DNA of 64,000 bases. Source: Eulemur rufifrons. Lineage: Eukaryota > Chordata > Mammalia > Primates > Lemuridae. Shown here piece by piece: positions 10,536-22,720 of the stretch (its first letter is position 1; every line of letters starts with the position of its first letter). The position numbers and the translations under genes are program-made. The notes beneath the pieces were generated by a model, which saw only the letters and a list, made by a program, of their open reading frames with translations, did no database searches and was not told the origin of the DNA. The stretch spans positions 249,354,843 to 249,418,842 of the forward strand of contig NC_090989.1 in NCBI RefSeq assembly GCF_041146395.1, read 5' to 3'.

Positions 10536-11655
10536 CATTACAATGATCATTGAATAGTTTGACATGCCTATGCTTTTCTTTGAAAGCATAATGAGAAGTA
10601 TAACCTAAATGTAAGTCAAATGTCCTACTAGTTACATCATTATGGCACCTGTATGAACAGATTAATTTATACTGAAAATAGCTGCAAATCAATATATTAA
10701 AAATATCCTCACTCATTAGACAATTGATTCACTAAAATGAAAGTGCTTATTTTATTTAGTTTTTTTCCCTAAATGTGAATATTTCATGAGATGGCTGTTA
10801 TGAACTGAAGAATGAAACATATTTTGTAGCTTAAATTGTTTCTTCAATAACAATAAATAGTTTTTGTGTTAGAAAAAACTGTAAAATTAAATTTGGACTA
10901 CCAAAGAGCCTAGCTTATATCAAAGAGATTGCAAGACTAAAAACTGTTGAGAATTATGAATATCATAACTCATCATTTTTAAGCCACTTTCCATGAGTTG
11001 ATGGCCAGCAGATAATCACAGAAGTATACACTTTAATCTCAAGGGATTCCATTGCCTATCAGGTAAAGCAAGAATGAATGATAGAACACCTTCCTTATTT
11101 GTAACATACCCAGGAAACACATAAAGTTGATTTTCGACAGCGAACTTATAAATTACTAAGTCTATACACTAAAACATATATAATCTAATTGTATGAACAT
11201 TTACTGGCTTTCATTCAGAGGCTATTTATTCTTATCACAAATAAAATTGCATTTGGTTAGAGCATTTGGTTTTCAAGTTAATTATCCAAAGACTTGTCAT
11301 GTTTTACTCCAATATTATATGCTGCATTAAAAATTTTTACAAATGGCTAAATAAAATACTAGACATAAAAATCTGTAAAAATAAGCAACTCAGCTCAAAA
11401 TTCACAGGCTTAGTTTTGAAAAAGCAAACTGTAACATTCAGGGAAGCATTATAACACAGAACAGTAATTGATATTATGATGATGATCCTAACTTATTGAA
11501 AATGTCAAGTTACATTTAGTTTGCTAGATTGAATAGCGCCAAGAAATTTGCAGTACATTATTAAAGAAAGGACTTCCATCCAAAATAGTCAAAACCCAAA
11601 AGGTCATTACTTAAAGGTTCTGAAACTTCTAAGATTTTTTTTTCTGTTGTTAAGT
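10536..11655. other. AT-rich sequence, nothing recognised
   Basis: No coding or repeat assignment. A chance frame of 62 codons at 11266-11454 has no recognisable domain. Confidence 0.45.
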
Positions 11656-11656
11656 C

Positions 11657-11970
11657 TTTTTTTTTAATTTCAGAATATTATGGGGTACAAATGTTTGGTT
11701 ACATATATTGCCTTTGTGCTGCATGAATCAGAGCTACAAGTGTGTCCATCCCCCAGAAAGTGTGCACCACACCCGTTAGACGTGAATTTACCCATCCCCT
11801 CCTCCCCCCTCCCACCTGCCCAACACCCAATGAGTGTTATTTCCATTGTGCACATAAGTGTTGATCAATTAGTACCAATTTAATGGTGAGTAAATGTAGT
11901 CCTTGTTTTTCCATTCTTGTGACACTTCACTTAGAAGAATGGGCTAGAGCTCCATCCAGGGTAATAAAGA
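11657..11970 (-). mobile_element. Young-type L1 3' end, reverse
   Basis: A T-run and 'cagaatattatggggtacaa' begin the reverse 3' UTR, which continues into the ORF2 end and stops near 'ctccatccagggtaataaag'. It is 5'-truncated and its TSD is unclear. Overlapping frames on both strands at 11670-11883 are 3' UTR artefacts. Confidence 0.88.
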
Positions 11971-12164
11971 CGGCTGACACCTTCCAAGATTTGAAAGTGC
12001 TATCGAGAGTGATTTATTAACCAAAAATTTTAGGGGACTAAAATGTGGCCCTCTCTTAATAAAGACTAAGATACTTAAAGCTCAAGTTATTATATGTTAA
12101 TGAATAATCTAAAGACGGAATGAAGTAGAAGGTAAACATATGTTATGGATGGAATTATGAACAT

Positions 12165-12600
12165 CAAGTTTTCATTTCGCTTTTGTTGCATTATATATCC
12201 ATACCTTTGCCATTGACTTAAGGGTAGACAGAATGTCCTTTCCTACCACTTGACTTTGGTCTTGCCCATGTGTCTTGCTTTGCTCAGTGGAACATTTGCA
12301 GACAAGAGGCAAAGAGAGACTTGAAATACGCTTACGCAGTTGAGCTTTCACTCTTGCATTTGTGCTATTGGTATGAGAGGAACACACTCTGTGAAATGGC
12401 TGCCCCTTCAGCCTGGGCCCCAGAATGATGACATGTAGTGGAATTGCTCCAGCCAGTCCACAGCCTTGGAAACTGAAGTGGAGTTTCTCTAGTTGACCCG
12501 CAGGCACAGAGCATAAAGCAAAATTCTGACAGTTGACTCACAGACCATTGAGTGTAAGAATAAATGCTTACATGATACTAACTACCCTGGCATTGCTATG
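12165..12600 (+). mobile_element. Probable MaLR-type LTR remnant
   Basis: Text such as 'gcccatgtgtcttgctttgc' (12264), 'ccttcagcctgggccccaga' (12404) and 'gttgacccgcaggcacagag' (12492) follows an old mammalian MLT1-like LTR pattern. Ends and TSD are not resolved. The 111-codon minus-strand frame here (12172-12507) has no known domain and overlaps this LTR text. Family assignment is from memory. Confidence 0.5.
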
Positions 12601-13299
12601 CAAAAGGTAACAGAAAAAACATGATTCACCTTAAATGAAATGTTTTGCTTTTTTGTGGGAGCTTTTCTGCTTCTTAGAAATTGAGGAGGGAGATGGTAGT
12701 TTAACAATCTCCACATGTAGTTGTTTCCATAGAATCTTTACATTTCAACATGATGAGAAAGGCACTGTAGTAGGAACAAATGAAGTACTTATATTCAAGA
12801 AATCCAAGAAGCTTTCAAATGGATTTATTGTTTTTATGGACTTAGTAAAGACTACAAGAAAAATAATCATTCCTTTTGACTCAAAAACATTTATATAACA
12901 TAATCTGTTTGATGTCCTCTTTCCAGAGATGTTACCTAGTTAATCCATTCAAACATCTTTAAATGAAATACGACAAGGAAGTACTTCTAACAAGAGGAAC
13001 TCACTAGCGTTCAGAGCCCTTTTTCTGTAACTTTTAATAATTTATCTTCATAAATCAGTGTGAAGAAAAAAATAGGCTTAATAGAAAGAATTATGGAATA
13101 ATAAAGTAACTTGTTTTAGGTCAAAGCAACCATAGAGTTTCAGCAAGCTATTGAGTTGTGTTTAGTCATACTAGTAAGCACAGTATATTAAATACTTGGT
13201 AATTAATCTCTAAACAATGACATGAAAATTATAACTATCCTTAAATCCTGAATACATTAAGAATGATACTAATGCTGAAACAGTATATAGTAATTTCAC
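12601..13299. other. No gene recognised; weak MIR-like text
   Basis: Around 13030-13150 there is weak similarity to reverse MIR, too diverged to delimit. The 87-codon frame at 12635-12898 has no recognised domain and I treat it as chance. Confidence 0.35.
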
Positions 13300-13370
13300 A
13301 AATAAGGAAACAGATTTAGAGAAGATCTAATGCCTGAGCTCTTAACCAAATGGTACCACTGAATATTTCT
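13300..13370 (-). mobile_element. MIR fragment, reverse (weak)
   Basis: 'aataaggaaacagatttaga' followed by 'ctgagctcttaaccaaatgg' fits the reverse MIR 5' end with an internal deletion. Confidence 0.4.
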
Positions 13371-13464
13371 TTCTTTATCCGGGAGGTATTGTTGAGTAAG
13401 AGAAAAATAAATAAATAAAACAACAGATTACCAAGTATGTAAACCTGAGAGGATTAATGAGGAA

Positions 13465-13590
13465 AGTTCCATTATCCTCACTTGGTAAATGAAATAACTA
13501 AAATAGAAAGAAGTTAAGGAAATTGCATAAAACTACACATCTTTGAATGGGAGATTTTGGTAAAGTGGAGTTTTAAAACTTTTCAGTACT
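13465..13590 (-). mobile_element. MIR fragment, reverse
   Basis: 'attatcctcacttggtaaat' then 'gaagttaaggaaattgcata' corresponds to reverse MIR (TTATCCCCATTTTACAGAT, then AGAGGTTAAGTAACTTGCC). Confidence 0.6.
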
Positions 13591-13843
13591 AGAACTCAGT
13601 CATTAGGTTTCAGCTAGCCTGATAATTTAAAGGAAAGACAGATTTAGAGATAGAGAAAAAGACCTATGTGATGAGCTTAATCAAAAGTAACTTCTACAAC
13701 TAGGAACATGAGATCTAGTAAACCTCCATCACTGGACTAAATACCAATCCTCTCTGCGAAGGCAAAAGGGAAAAATTAAGAAGTGATGTGTCTCTAGAAT
13801 TACATTACTCTCTAATAATCTCTTCTTCAATTGTCTTTTTTTA

Positions 13844-16535
13844 AGTAGACTTTTTTTTTTTGGAGCAGTTTTAGGTTCATAGCAAAATTAAGAAAAAGAG
13901 AGAAATTTTCCATATACTCTCTGCCCCTATAAATATATAGCTTCTCCCATTATCAACATCCACAGCCAAAGTGGTATATTTGTTAAAATTGTTGAACCTA
14001 CATTAACAGGTCATTATCACTCAAAATTCATAGTTTACTTTAGGGTTCACTCAGTGTTGTACATTCTAAGGATGTGGACAAATGTATAATTACATATATC
14101 CTGCATTATAATATTTTACAGAATATTTTCACTGTCCTAAAAATCATCTATGCTTCACCTATTCATTCCCTCCCCACTCCCTGCCACAATCCCTGCCAAC
14201 TACTTGTCTTTTTACTGTCTCCACAGTTTTGCCTTTTCCAGAATGTGGTATAGTTGGAATCATATAGTATGTAGCTTTTTCAGATTGGCTTCTTTCACTT
14301 AGAGATGTGCATTTAAGTCCCCTATATGTCTTCTAATGGTTTGATAGTTCATTTCTTTTTAGTGATAAATAATATTCTGTTGTCTGGATGTACCAGTTTA
14401 TTTATACATTCACCTACTGGAGGACATCTTGGTTGCTTCCAAGTTTTGACAATTATGAATAAAGGTATTATAACATCTGTGTGCAGGGCTTGATATGGAC
14501 ATAAGTTTCCCTTTAGTAAATCCCAAAGAGTGAGATTGCTGGATTGCAAGCTAAAAATATGCTCGGTTTTGTATGAAACTGCCAAATTGTCTTCTAAAAT
14601 GGTCGTACCATTCTGCATTCCCACAAGCAATGAATGAGTTCCTTTTGCTCTACATCCTCATAAGCATTTATTATTGTCAGCATTCTGGACATTCTGTTGG
14701 CTATTCTAATAGGTTTGTAGTGGTATCTTATTTTTTTTTTAATTTGCATTTCCCTGATGATATATAATGTGGAGCATCTTTTAATATGGTGTTTGCCATG
14801 TGCATATCTTCTTTGGTGAGGAGTCTCGTAAGCCCCATTTGGGAGGTGTCTCTCAGACAGGTGTTTCTTCTTTGGTGAGGTGTATCTTACAGTCCATTTC
14901 TAAATTGGGTTGGTTGGTTTCTTTGTTGAGTTTTGAGGTTCCCTTGTATATTTTGGATAAGGTTCTTTTGTCAGATGTGTCTTTTGCAAATATTTTCTCC
15001 TACTTTTTGGCTTGTCTTCATTCTCTTGACTGTGTCTTTCACAGAGCATATATTTCTAATTTTAATGAAGTCCATTGTATCAATTCTTACTTTCATGCAT
15101 TGTGCCTTTGATGTTATATCAAAAAGTCATCGCCAAACCCCAAGGCCATCTAGATTTCACCTAGTGAAAATCTTCTAGGAGTTTCATAGCTTTATGTGTT
15201 TACATTTAAGGCTGTGATTAATTTTGAGCTAAGTTTTGTGAAGGATGTAAGGTCTGTGTCTAGATTTGTACTTTGCATATGAATGTCCAGTTGTTCCAAA
15301 ACCATTTGTTGAAAATATATCTTTCCTTATTTTATTACTTCTTTGTCAAAGATCATTTCACTGTATTTTTGTGGGCCTATTTCTGGTCTCTCCATTCTGT
15401 TCTGTTGATCTATTTGTCTATTATTTTACTAATATTTTACTGTCTTAATTACTGTTATATTTTAGTAAGTTTTGAAGCTGGGTAGTACTATCAATTCTCC
15501 AACATTGTTTTTCTCCTTCAATATCATGTTTGCTATTCTGGGTCTTTCACTTCACATAAACTTTAGAATCAGTTTGTTGATATACACAAAATAACTTGCT
15601 GAGATTTGGATTGGGATTGCATCGATTCTATAGATCAAGTTGGAAAGAACTGACATCTTGACAATATTGAGTCTTCTTATCTATGACCATAACCATCTTT
15701 CCATTTATTTAGTTCTTCCTTGAATTCTTTCCTCAGAGTTATGTATTTTTCTTCATATATATTTTATATATATTTTGTTAGATTTATATATATATAAGTA
15801 TATTATCTTTTGGGGTGCTAATGTAAATAGTATTGTGTTTTTAATTTCAAATTTCATTGTTCTTTATTGATATATAGGAAAGTGATTGACTTTTGCATAT
15901 TAACCTTGTATCCTGAACTTTGCTATAATTACTATTAGTTCCAGTTTTTCTGTAGATTAAGATTTTATACATAGACAATCATATCACATGGAAGCAAAGA
16001 GTTATATTTCTTCTTTTCCAAACTATATATCTTTTATTGTCTTTTAGCAATAGTTAAGACTTCCAGGACAATGTTGAAAACCAGTAACAAGAGGGGACGT
16101 TCTTGCCCTATTCCTGATCTTAATGGGAAAACTCTGAGTTTCTCATCATTCAGTATATGATGTTAGTTGTATGTGTTTTGTAGACATACTTTTCAAGTGG
16201 AGGAAATTCTCCTCTGTTCCTATTTTACTGGGGGATTTGATCATGAATGGATGTGGGATTTTGCCAAATGCTTTTTCTGCATCTATTAATATGATCACGT
16301 GATTTTTCTTCTTTAGCTTGTTGATATGCTGGATTACATTAATTAACTTTCAAATGCTGAACCAGCCTTGCATATGTGGGTTAATTCCCACTTGATCATA
16401 GTGTAATTGCTTTCAGACATTGTTGGATGTGACTTTTTAATTGTTTTTCAGGATTTTTATATCTATGATGTTCATGAGAGATATTGGTCTGTAGTTTTCT
16501 TTTATTTAAATATCTTTGAATTGTCTTTTCTATAG
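13844..16535 (-). mobile_element. L1M (L1MB-like), long reverse copy
   Basis: The longest single L1 here, about 2.7 kb. The plus strand reads the reverse 3' UTR ('ggagcagttttaggttcata', 13862) and then most of the C-terminal half of ORF2 ('tttgcatttccctgatgata', 14743; 'aaaccatttgttgaaaatat', 15299; 'aagaggggacgttcttgccc', 16090; 'ttgatcatgaatggatgtgg', 16237). Many stops and indels are present, so no functional ORF2 remains. A 59-bp insertion or duplication sits near 14807-14880. Forward frames at 14573-15485 are antisense chance frames. Confidence 0.92.
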
Positions 16536-16947
16536 CACTGTTATACATAAGACTTATTCTGATAAAATATTTTCTTTGTTTGAAAAGTTAGACTTTTCTA
16601 ATCTAAACTCTTTAATTTTGTCATGTTCTTTCCAAGATCAAATGTCCAGTGAACATTACACATGTCCTTGAGATTTATTATATTTAGTCCTTTCTTGAAC
16701 TAAATTTCAGGTATAGCTCACTCACCAGCTCACTTAAATATAAATATAAGTGTGATTCTCATTATGCATACAGAGCTTAATTTTATTAATCCTTATAAAA
16801 ATAAGGATATCCCTTTTCAGTGTTAGAAATTTTTTTTGACCAACAATAACATAAACGTTTATATATCCTTACTTAAGTCTTAAATTTTCTAACAAAACAC
16901 ATGTAGGTGATGTGACACATGCTAACTTAAAAGTTTCTATAGTGATT
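16536..16947. other. No feature recognised
   Basis: An AT-rich interval between two reverse L1 copies. No repeat or gene is evident. Confidence 0.4.
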
Positions 16948-16958
16948 ATTGACAATTT

Positions 16959-17896
16959 TTTTTATTTTTTATTCTATTTTATTTTATTTTTTTTATTTCA
17001 TCTTATTATGCGGGATACAGAATTTCAGGTTACATACATTGCCCATGTACCGCCTGTCCCCCCAAGTCAAAGCTACAGGCGTGTCCGTTCCCCAGACAGT
17101 GCGCAATGCACTCATCATGTAAGCATACACCCATCCCCTCCCCCGACCCCCACCTCAGTCTGATATCCGATTGGTATCATTCCCAGATGTGAATTTAGGT
17201 AATGATCAGGGAAACCAATTTTCTGGTGAGTACATGTGATGCTTGTTTTTCCATTCTTGGGATACTTCACTTAATATAATGGGTTCCAACTCTCTCCAGG
17301 AGAACCATAGAGATGTCGTATCTCCATTATTTCTTATAGCTGAGTAATATTCCATGGTATACATATACCACAGTTTACTAATCCATTCATGTATTGATGG
17401 GCATTTGGGTTGTTTCCACATCTTTGCTATTGTGAATTGTGCTGCTATAAACATTCGGGTACATGCGTCTCTGTTATAGAATGACCTTTTTTCCTTTGGG
17501 TATATGCCCAATAATGGGATTGCTGGATCAAATGGTAGGTCTACTTGAATCTGTTTAAGATATCTCCATAATGCTTTCCACAGGGGTTGCACTAGTTTGC
17601 AGTCCCACCAGCAGGGTATGAGTGTTCCTGTCTCTCCACATCCACGCCAACATGTGTTGTTTTGGGACTTTTTGATAAAGGCCATTCTCACCCGAGTTAA
17701 GTGATATCTCATTGGGGTTTTGATTTGCATTTCCCTGATGATTAGGGATGTTGAGCATTTTTTCATTTTTTTGTTGGCCATTCTTATATCTTCTTTTGAG
17801 AAATTTCTATTCATGTCATTTGCCCACTTTTTGATAGGGTTGTTTGATTTTTTCTTGTTGATTTTCCTGAGTTCTAAATAGATTCTTGTTATCAGT
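16959..17896 (-). mobile_element. Young L1, reverse, 5'-truncated
   Basis: In sense orientation: the ORF2 C-terminal part, the 3' UTR with one G-rich unit, then an A-rich tail. Imperfect flanking repeats attgacaattt (16948-16958) and attgaaaattt (17897-17907) match at 10 of 11 bases and fit a decayed TSD. The 3' UTR has the lineage-specific text also seen at 51870-52165. Confidence 0.92.
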
Positions 17897-17898
17897 AT
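17206..17898 (-). pseudogene. L1 ORF2 C-terminal open frame, uninterrupted
   Basis: About 230 codons of the ORF2p C-terminus remain open to the natural stop. The Cys-rich segment is visible ([18 protein letters not shown]), followed by [17 protein letters not shown] and [13 protein letters not shown]. No frameshift or stop has accumulated, so the copy is fairly young. Endonuclease and reverse transcriptase are missing through 5' truncation. The ATG giving a 238-codon frame lies in the flank, so it is not a real start. Confidence 0.9.
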
Positions 17899-17991
17899 TG
17901 AAAATTTCTTATTGTGAAACAAGAAGTCTTTATCTACATTAGAAATATACCTTTAAGGAAAAAAATTAATCAGATCACTAAAATGTTAGAT

Positions 17992-18045
17992 TTTTCTTCT
18001 CCATCCTTCTCTCCTCTCTCTCTCTACTCTCCTCCATCCCTGCTC
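17992..18045. repeat. Pyrimidine-rich (CT) tract
   Basis: An imperfect CT/CCT-rich run just upstream of the next Alu. Confidence 0.8.
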
Positions 18046-18165
18046 TTTATTTTCTGCCTGCCTCCTAGCCAGTCCTTCATCAGTAAAATTTTGAAAATGG
18101 TACTATTTAAGTCTTTCCAGGTATTGATAACATTCATCTTAAATGTAATTTTAGAAGTCTTTCCT

Positions 18166-18501
18166 GGCTGGGCGCGGTGGCTCATGCCTGTAATCCTAGT
18201 ACTCTGGGAGGCCGAGGCGGGTGGAACGTTTGAGCTCAGGAGTTCAAGACCAGCCTGAGCAAGAGTGAGACCTCGTCTCCACTAAAAATAGAAAGAAATT
18301 AGCTGGACAACTAAAAATATATGCAGAAAAAATTATCTGGGCATAGTGGTGCATGCCTGTAGTCCCAGCTACTTGGGAGGCTGAGACAGGAGGATTGCTT
18401 GAGCCCAGGAGTTTGAGGTTGCTGTGAGCTAGGCTGACGCCACGGCACTCTAACCCGGGCAACAGAGTGAGACTCTGTCTGGGGGAAAAAAAAAAAAAAA
18501 A
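18166..18501 (+). mobile_element. Alu SINE, older strepsirrhine copy
   Basis: A full-length dimeric Alu with the same general architecture as the 2352 copy, but with more substitutions (ggctgggcg start, 'attatctgggcatagtgg') and a 'ctgggggaaaa' change before the tail. I found no exact TSD. Divergence marks it as older than the other three strepsirrhine-type Alus in the window. Confidence 0.95.
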
Positions 18502-18854
18502 GTTCCTATGAACTATTTCCATAAATGGTTATATTACTAAGCAATATTTAACATACAAAATTAAAATTAATCATGGAGGAATTTGAGAAATGACTAAATT
18601 TTTCTAATAATATGCTTGTTTTGTAAATCATAGCACTGAAGGTCTATCATTATACTATTTAATTCTGCCATTTTTTCAAAATTCATATGTGTCAAGTCAA
18701 ATCAAAAAGTCAAATATTCTTCAGTTCATACTGTTTTTTAGACAGTGTGGTGATATTATTTTACCTATATAAGGGAATTATTCAAATTCTTAAGGTGGTG
18801 CTTTCATATGTGTATCATTAAGTGATACCTAGGTATTTTATTTTAATGAGAAAA
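18502..18854. other. No feature recognised
   Basis: AT-rich sequence between an Alu and a MIR; nothing assignable. Confidence 0.4.
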
Positions 18855-19040
18855 AACTCACGATGCAGTAGAATAGACCATAAACTGGGGAGATCCGGAT
18901 TTGCATCACAAGTCTGTATTTAACTAGCTGTGCCTGCTCATACAAACACCTTAACTACCCTTGGTCTGTTTTCTCATTGCTTTTATTGACAGAGTACTCT
19001 CTAAGATGACTTTCTGCTGAGATTCTTTTATTCTCTACCT
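18855..19040 (+). mobile_element. MIR-type SINE
   Basis: 'gtatttaactagctgtgcct', 'ggtctgttttctcattgctt' and 'ctctaagatgactttctgct' follow MIR order. Edges are approximate. Confidence 0.65.
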
Positions 19041-19739
19041 CCATGGGATATGCCTTTTCGATAATCACCTGAGGATAAGTCAATTTCACTGTAAGATAAT
19101 CACATTCATTTTAACATACACAGAAGTGGTGCATGAATGTAATGTAGTGACAAAACATTAAAATAAAAAAGCTAGTTTCCAGAGATTTGAGCACCCTGTA
19201 GGGAATCTTGCCAGAGAGGCAATATTGCATATTTTTGTTATGAGCCAAACAAGTAAGTAAACATTCCATTATGCCTCAGCTGCTTCATTTACTCCACAAT
19301 AGTTTAATAGATCCTATTCAGAAAAAAAGAGTGCTTGAGTGAGCATGACATTTTCAGTCCTAGAACGTGTAGTTGGACAATCTGGAAGACATATGAATAA
19401 AATTAACATTTTCCATAAATCAAACATGCCTTTTTTAAATGCCAGAGAAAATTACATTATTCACCCATTGTTAGAGAACAAAAGCAATTCCAAACTAATC
19501 AGAAGAATAACAATTTTATGTAAAAATATAGTATAAAAATGATTAAATTTTAAATTTTTATTATAAATGTAAGAAATATAAATATCTCTGGGTTTAAAAT
19601 AATAATTGTAGTTATTCGTATGTGAATATTCAAGTGTTTAAAAATACTATAATAGTGGACTTATAATAGGGTAAGCATGGGAATGGCCAAAGATTTAAGA
19701 TATCTACTTTAGATCTGTAGAAATAATGCTCAACTTTTT
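19041..19739. other. No feature recognised
   Basis: AT-rich; the 65-codon frame at 19339-19536 has no domain and is treated as chance. Confidence 0.4.
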
Positions 19740-19930
19740 TCAATGTACCGAGGAGTTCCTATGCACTTTTAATGTATCATCTCATTTAAATATTGCAGGA
19801 GTGTTATGTGGTAGGTTCAGTTATTGTTCTAAGTTTGGAGATAAGGAGACGAAAGCACAGAGACGTTAAGATATTTGCCTAAAGTCACAAAGCTAGTAGT
19901 GATGGAAATGGAATTAAGATGGGTGAACAA
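19740..19930 (-). mobile_element. MIR SINE, reverse
   Basis: Strong reverse MIR text: 'taatgtatcatctcatttaa', 'ggagataaggagacgaaagc', 'cacagagacgttaagatatt', 'aaagtcacaaagctagtagt'. Confidence 0.85.
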
Positions 19931-20009
19931 AAACCTCTTACACTTTTAGTTGAACATAAATGTCTTTTCAAAACATAATAATCTAACAGTACCTACTAAA
20001 ATAAAAATT

Positions 20010-20450
20010 AATACACTGTTGAGAAATTAGTTCAACAATACATTATAACACCATTAAGTTTAAAATTATTTACTAAAGCTGTGTTTATAACAGTAAACAT
20101 AAAATGATACAAAAAGACATAAAGTGTATACTGACTATAGGGAAATTGTTACATTCATATGATAGAACAAAATACACTCATACAATTGATTTTCAAATTA
20201 CTGAAAAAGCAAATATGATATATGAATATGATATATATATACAGACATGGATAAATATACATATACAGTATATAAATATTATATATATACTTTTGTTTAA
20301 AACATTATGAAAAGATGTACCTTAAAACTTTAATAGTGGCTATATCAAGGAGGTGGTAAATTAGGGACTAGAAGAAACACTGACTTTTCTTTAGAAATTT
20401 TTAATTGGGCTATGATAAAAATTTAGAAATTATCTATGCTGATTTATAAA
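20010..20450 (+). mobile_element. Ancient L1M ORF2 end / 3' UTR
   Basis: The order 'gtttataacagtaaacataa', 'gggaaattgttacattcata', 'tttcaaattactgaaaaagc', then 'ttaatagtggctatatcaag' matches old L1M ORF2 C-terminus and 3' UTR. AT-repeat text near 20220-20295 lies inside. Diverged; boundaries approximate. Confidence 0.6.
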
Positions 20451-20489
20451 ATGAGCCCTATTTTTTAATACAGTTAAATACCCAGAACA

Positions 20490-20600
20490 TTTTGTGAGTG
20501 CCTACTACATAGAAAATATTATTCTAATTTCTATGTGTGTTAGGAATATAAAACAAAAGGAAACAAAAATAGCCACTTGTATTCAGATTCTGGAAAAAAA
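20490..20600 (+). mobile_element. Fragment of unnamed ancient repeat (weak)
   Basis: 'tgtgagtgcctactacatag' followed by 'ttaggaatataaaacaaaag' fits the start of the ancient repeat described at 62240. A MIR end is the alternative. Confidence 0.35.
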
Positions 20601-21439
20601 TAATAAATACATTCTTTGAAAAGCTTACACAAATTTTCAAAAAGTCTAGGACATTTGCAGACAGTAACAATGGAAAGTAAGATGCAATTGAAGTGGTAAG
20701 AAATTAAGAAACACGAAGAATAAACTGTGAATCTGTACTATATATGTGTTTGGTTTCCAGATGGAGAAAATAGAAAGCAGAAAGAGAATATTTTCTAAAA
20801 AATGGCAGATAATACTATGAAATTGTTTGAAAACATGAAACCTTAGATTCAAAAAAAACAACCCCCCCAAAAAGTTGCAAATTAGAAAATACCTACTATT
20901 CACAGATACACAGAATAGTGAAATTATAAAAGAACACAAAGGTCTTACATGTAGTCATATAGAAAAAGAAAAACTAAAGAAGAAGATGGTGAAATATATG
21001 GAATGCCAAATATAACCTAATGTTGATTTTAGTCTAAAGCAGCAATGATAATGGGCAATTTGGGTGGTAAATATAGAGGGAAAATATTGGTAAAGCATCA
21101 TAAAATGATTGCAAATATCCTTAGTTCTCATATCTTTTGTAAGAAATTAGAAACAATCATAAATTTTAATGCTTTGAAACTTGTTAAATATTAAAAGAAA
21201 TCATTAAAATATTTGAAATAGACAAAACATGTTAATACTATAGAAGAAGAAAATAACAGAATTTTTTTAAATCCCAAAGAATTGGAAGAGGTAGAGAAAA
21301 ATGATTTTTTCTGGTGAAAATTAAGTATTTTAATGTTTTAATTATTTTTTGAATATAAAAAATCCTTCTATCATAAAATATTTAGTTATTGAAAGTGTGG
21401 CATCCCTCCTTATAACATTCTTCTTCTCTTCACGTTGCT
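20601..21439. other. AT-rich sequence, nothing recognised
   Basis: No gene or assignable repeat. The 97-codon minus frame at 20646-20939 is low complexity, rich in Phe and Leu, and typical of A-rich DNA read in reverse. Confidence 0.4.
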
Positions 21440-21955
21440 AGATCTCAGTAAGAGTGTAAAACAGGTGGATGCTTGTTTGCTTAATATTCCACCTCTTCTG
21501 CTTACAAACTTACATTGTTGGGGTGCATGCATTGTTGTGTCTAGCTAAAAGCCAAGGTTTTCCAGAAACTCATAAAAATGAGTGGCCAAGAAGATATAAG
21601 TAAAACACATAGAGTGATGAGTATGCCAAAGCACATTTACTGAATTCGTAAGTCTACATATTGGGGCCTTTCGAGGGACCCTCTTTCCTTCTTTGGAACC
21701 TAGAGACTATGGTAGAGCTTCAGTAGCAATGCTATGACTACAAGACCATCTTGTGAATGGAATCCACATTCTTAAGATGAAAGAACTGAAAGGTAGAAGG
21801 AACCAAGTACAAGGTTGGTTGCTTGGAGTCCTTGACCAGGCAATCTTGGACTGGCTCCCTCTGTATTTTATATTTTGTGAAAGTAAAACAAACCTCTGCC
21901 TGTTTAAGCCACTTTCATTTTGTGTCCCTGTTAATATTGGCAAACGCAATTTTAA
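21440..21955 (+). mobile_element. LTR-like ancient repeat
   Basis: The 3' part ('aaacaaacctctgcctgttt', then 'aagccactttcattttgtgt') resembles the conserved end of MaLR/ERVL-type LTRs, preceded by 'accatcttgtgaatggaatc'. Termini and TSD are not determined. Family not certain. Confidence 0.45.
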
Positions 21956-22010
21956 CACACAAACATACACACACACACATACGTATATATATATATACAC
22001 ACACACACAT
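21956..22010. repeat. Compound (CA)n-(TA)n-(CA)n microsatellite
   Basis: Alternating purine-pyrimidine sequence: CA repeats, a central TA block, then CA repeats. Such DNA can adopt Z-form and is length-unstable. Confidence 0.95.
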
Positions 22011-22306
22011 GGTGTTTGAGGTTTTCATGTTTTATCTGTGATGTTTATACTAGGTTAGATGGCTATATTTATATCTTTAACAATATTTTAAATATTTGTA
22101 AACTTTTCTATTTTTTTATTATTTTAAATTACATAGTTCTTAATCTGTCAAATGGATTTTAATAGTACCCTCCTTAATTATCCCAATACATTTTTTTCAA
22201 TACATTATAATGTCAAATTTTGGTATACCAACAAAATATCAATAGTTATTTGAGGCCAAGGTTTTTCTTCAGAGATCTTTAACAGCATACACAGACCTAT
22301 TACTGG

Positions 22307-22330
22307 TATATATATATATATATATATATA
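22307..22330. repeat. (TA)12 microsatellite
   Basis: Twelve uninterrupted TA units. Confidence 0.97.
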
Positions 22331-22589
22331 GTCTTCCCATAATAATAATGTTTTATAAAATCCATGATCATTGATGTTATGTTTTTTTCTGATTATAATT
22401 TTATTCACATTTTCACTAAGAGCTGTATCTTACATGTTTCCAGGAGTAGTTAATGTTTTCTTTATTCTTGTGATATGAGTAATTAACTCTCATGGTCTTA
22501 ATTACCATGATTAGCCTACAGCCAACTAACCTGCTTGGGTAGGCATAAATTCATTATCACACATCTTAGCTATAACAATCATTATTGAA

Positions 22590-22720
22590 GATACACTGTA
22601 GGAAAGCAAGGAGACCGGTTTAGAAGTGGTTGCAGCAAAAGCTCACAGTGGCTCAGACCATGGCAATGGCAGTGGACATAAAGGACAAATGTCTAGGTTC
22701 TAGATATGCACGATTTTCTG
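22590..22720 (+). mobile_element. Fragment of unnamed ancient repeat
   Basis: 'ggagaccggtttagaagtgg', 'gctcagaccatggcaatggc' and 'ggttctagatatgc' follow the downstream part of the same old mammalian repeat seen at 32505 and 62240 (text like 'ggagaccagttaggaggcta'). Confidence 0.5.

Noticed and set aside
12172..12507. 111-codon minus-strand frame as a possible gene
   Set aside because: It overlaps LTR-like text antisense, has no recognisable domain, and shows no splice or promoter context.
14800..15111. 103-codon forward frame
   Set aside because: It lies antisense within a clear reverse L1M ORF2 copy.
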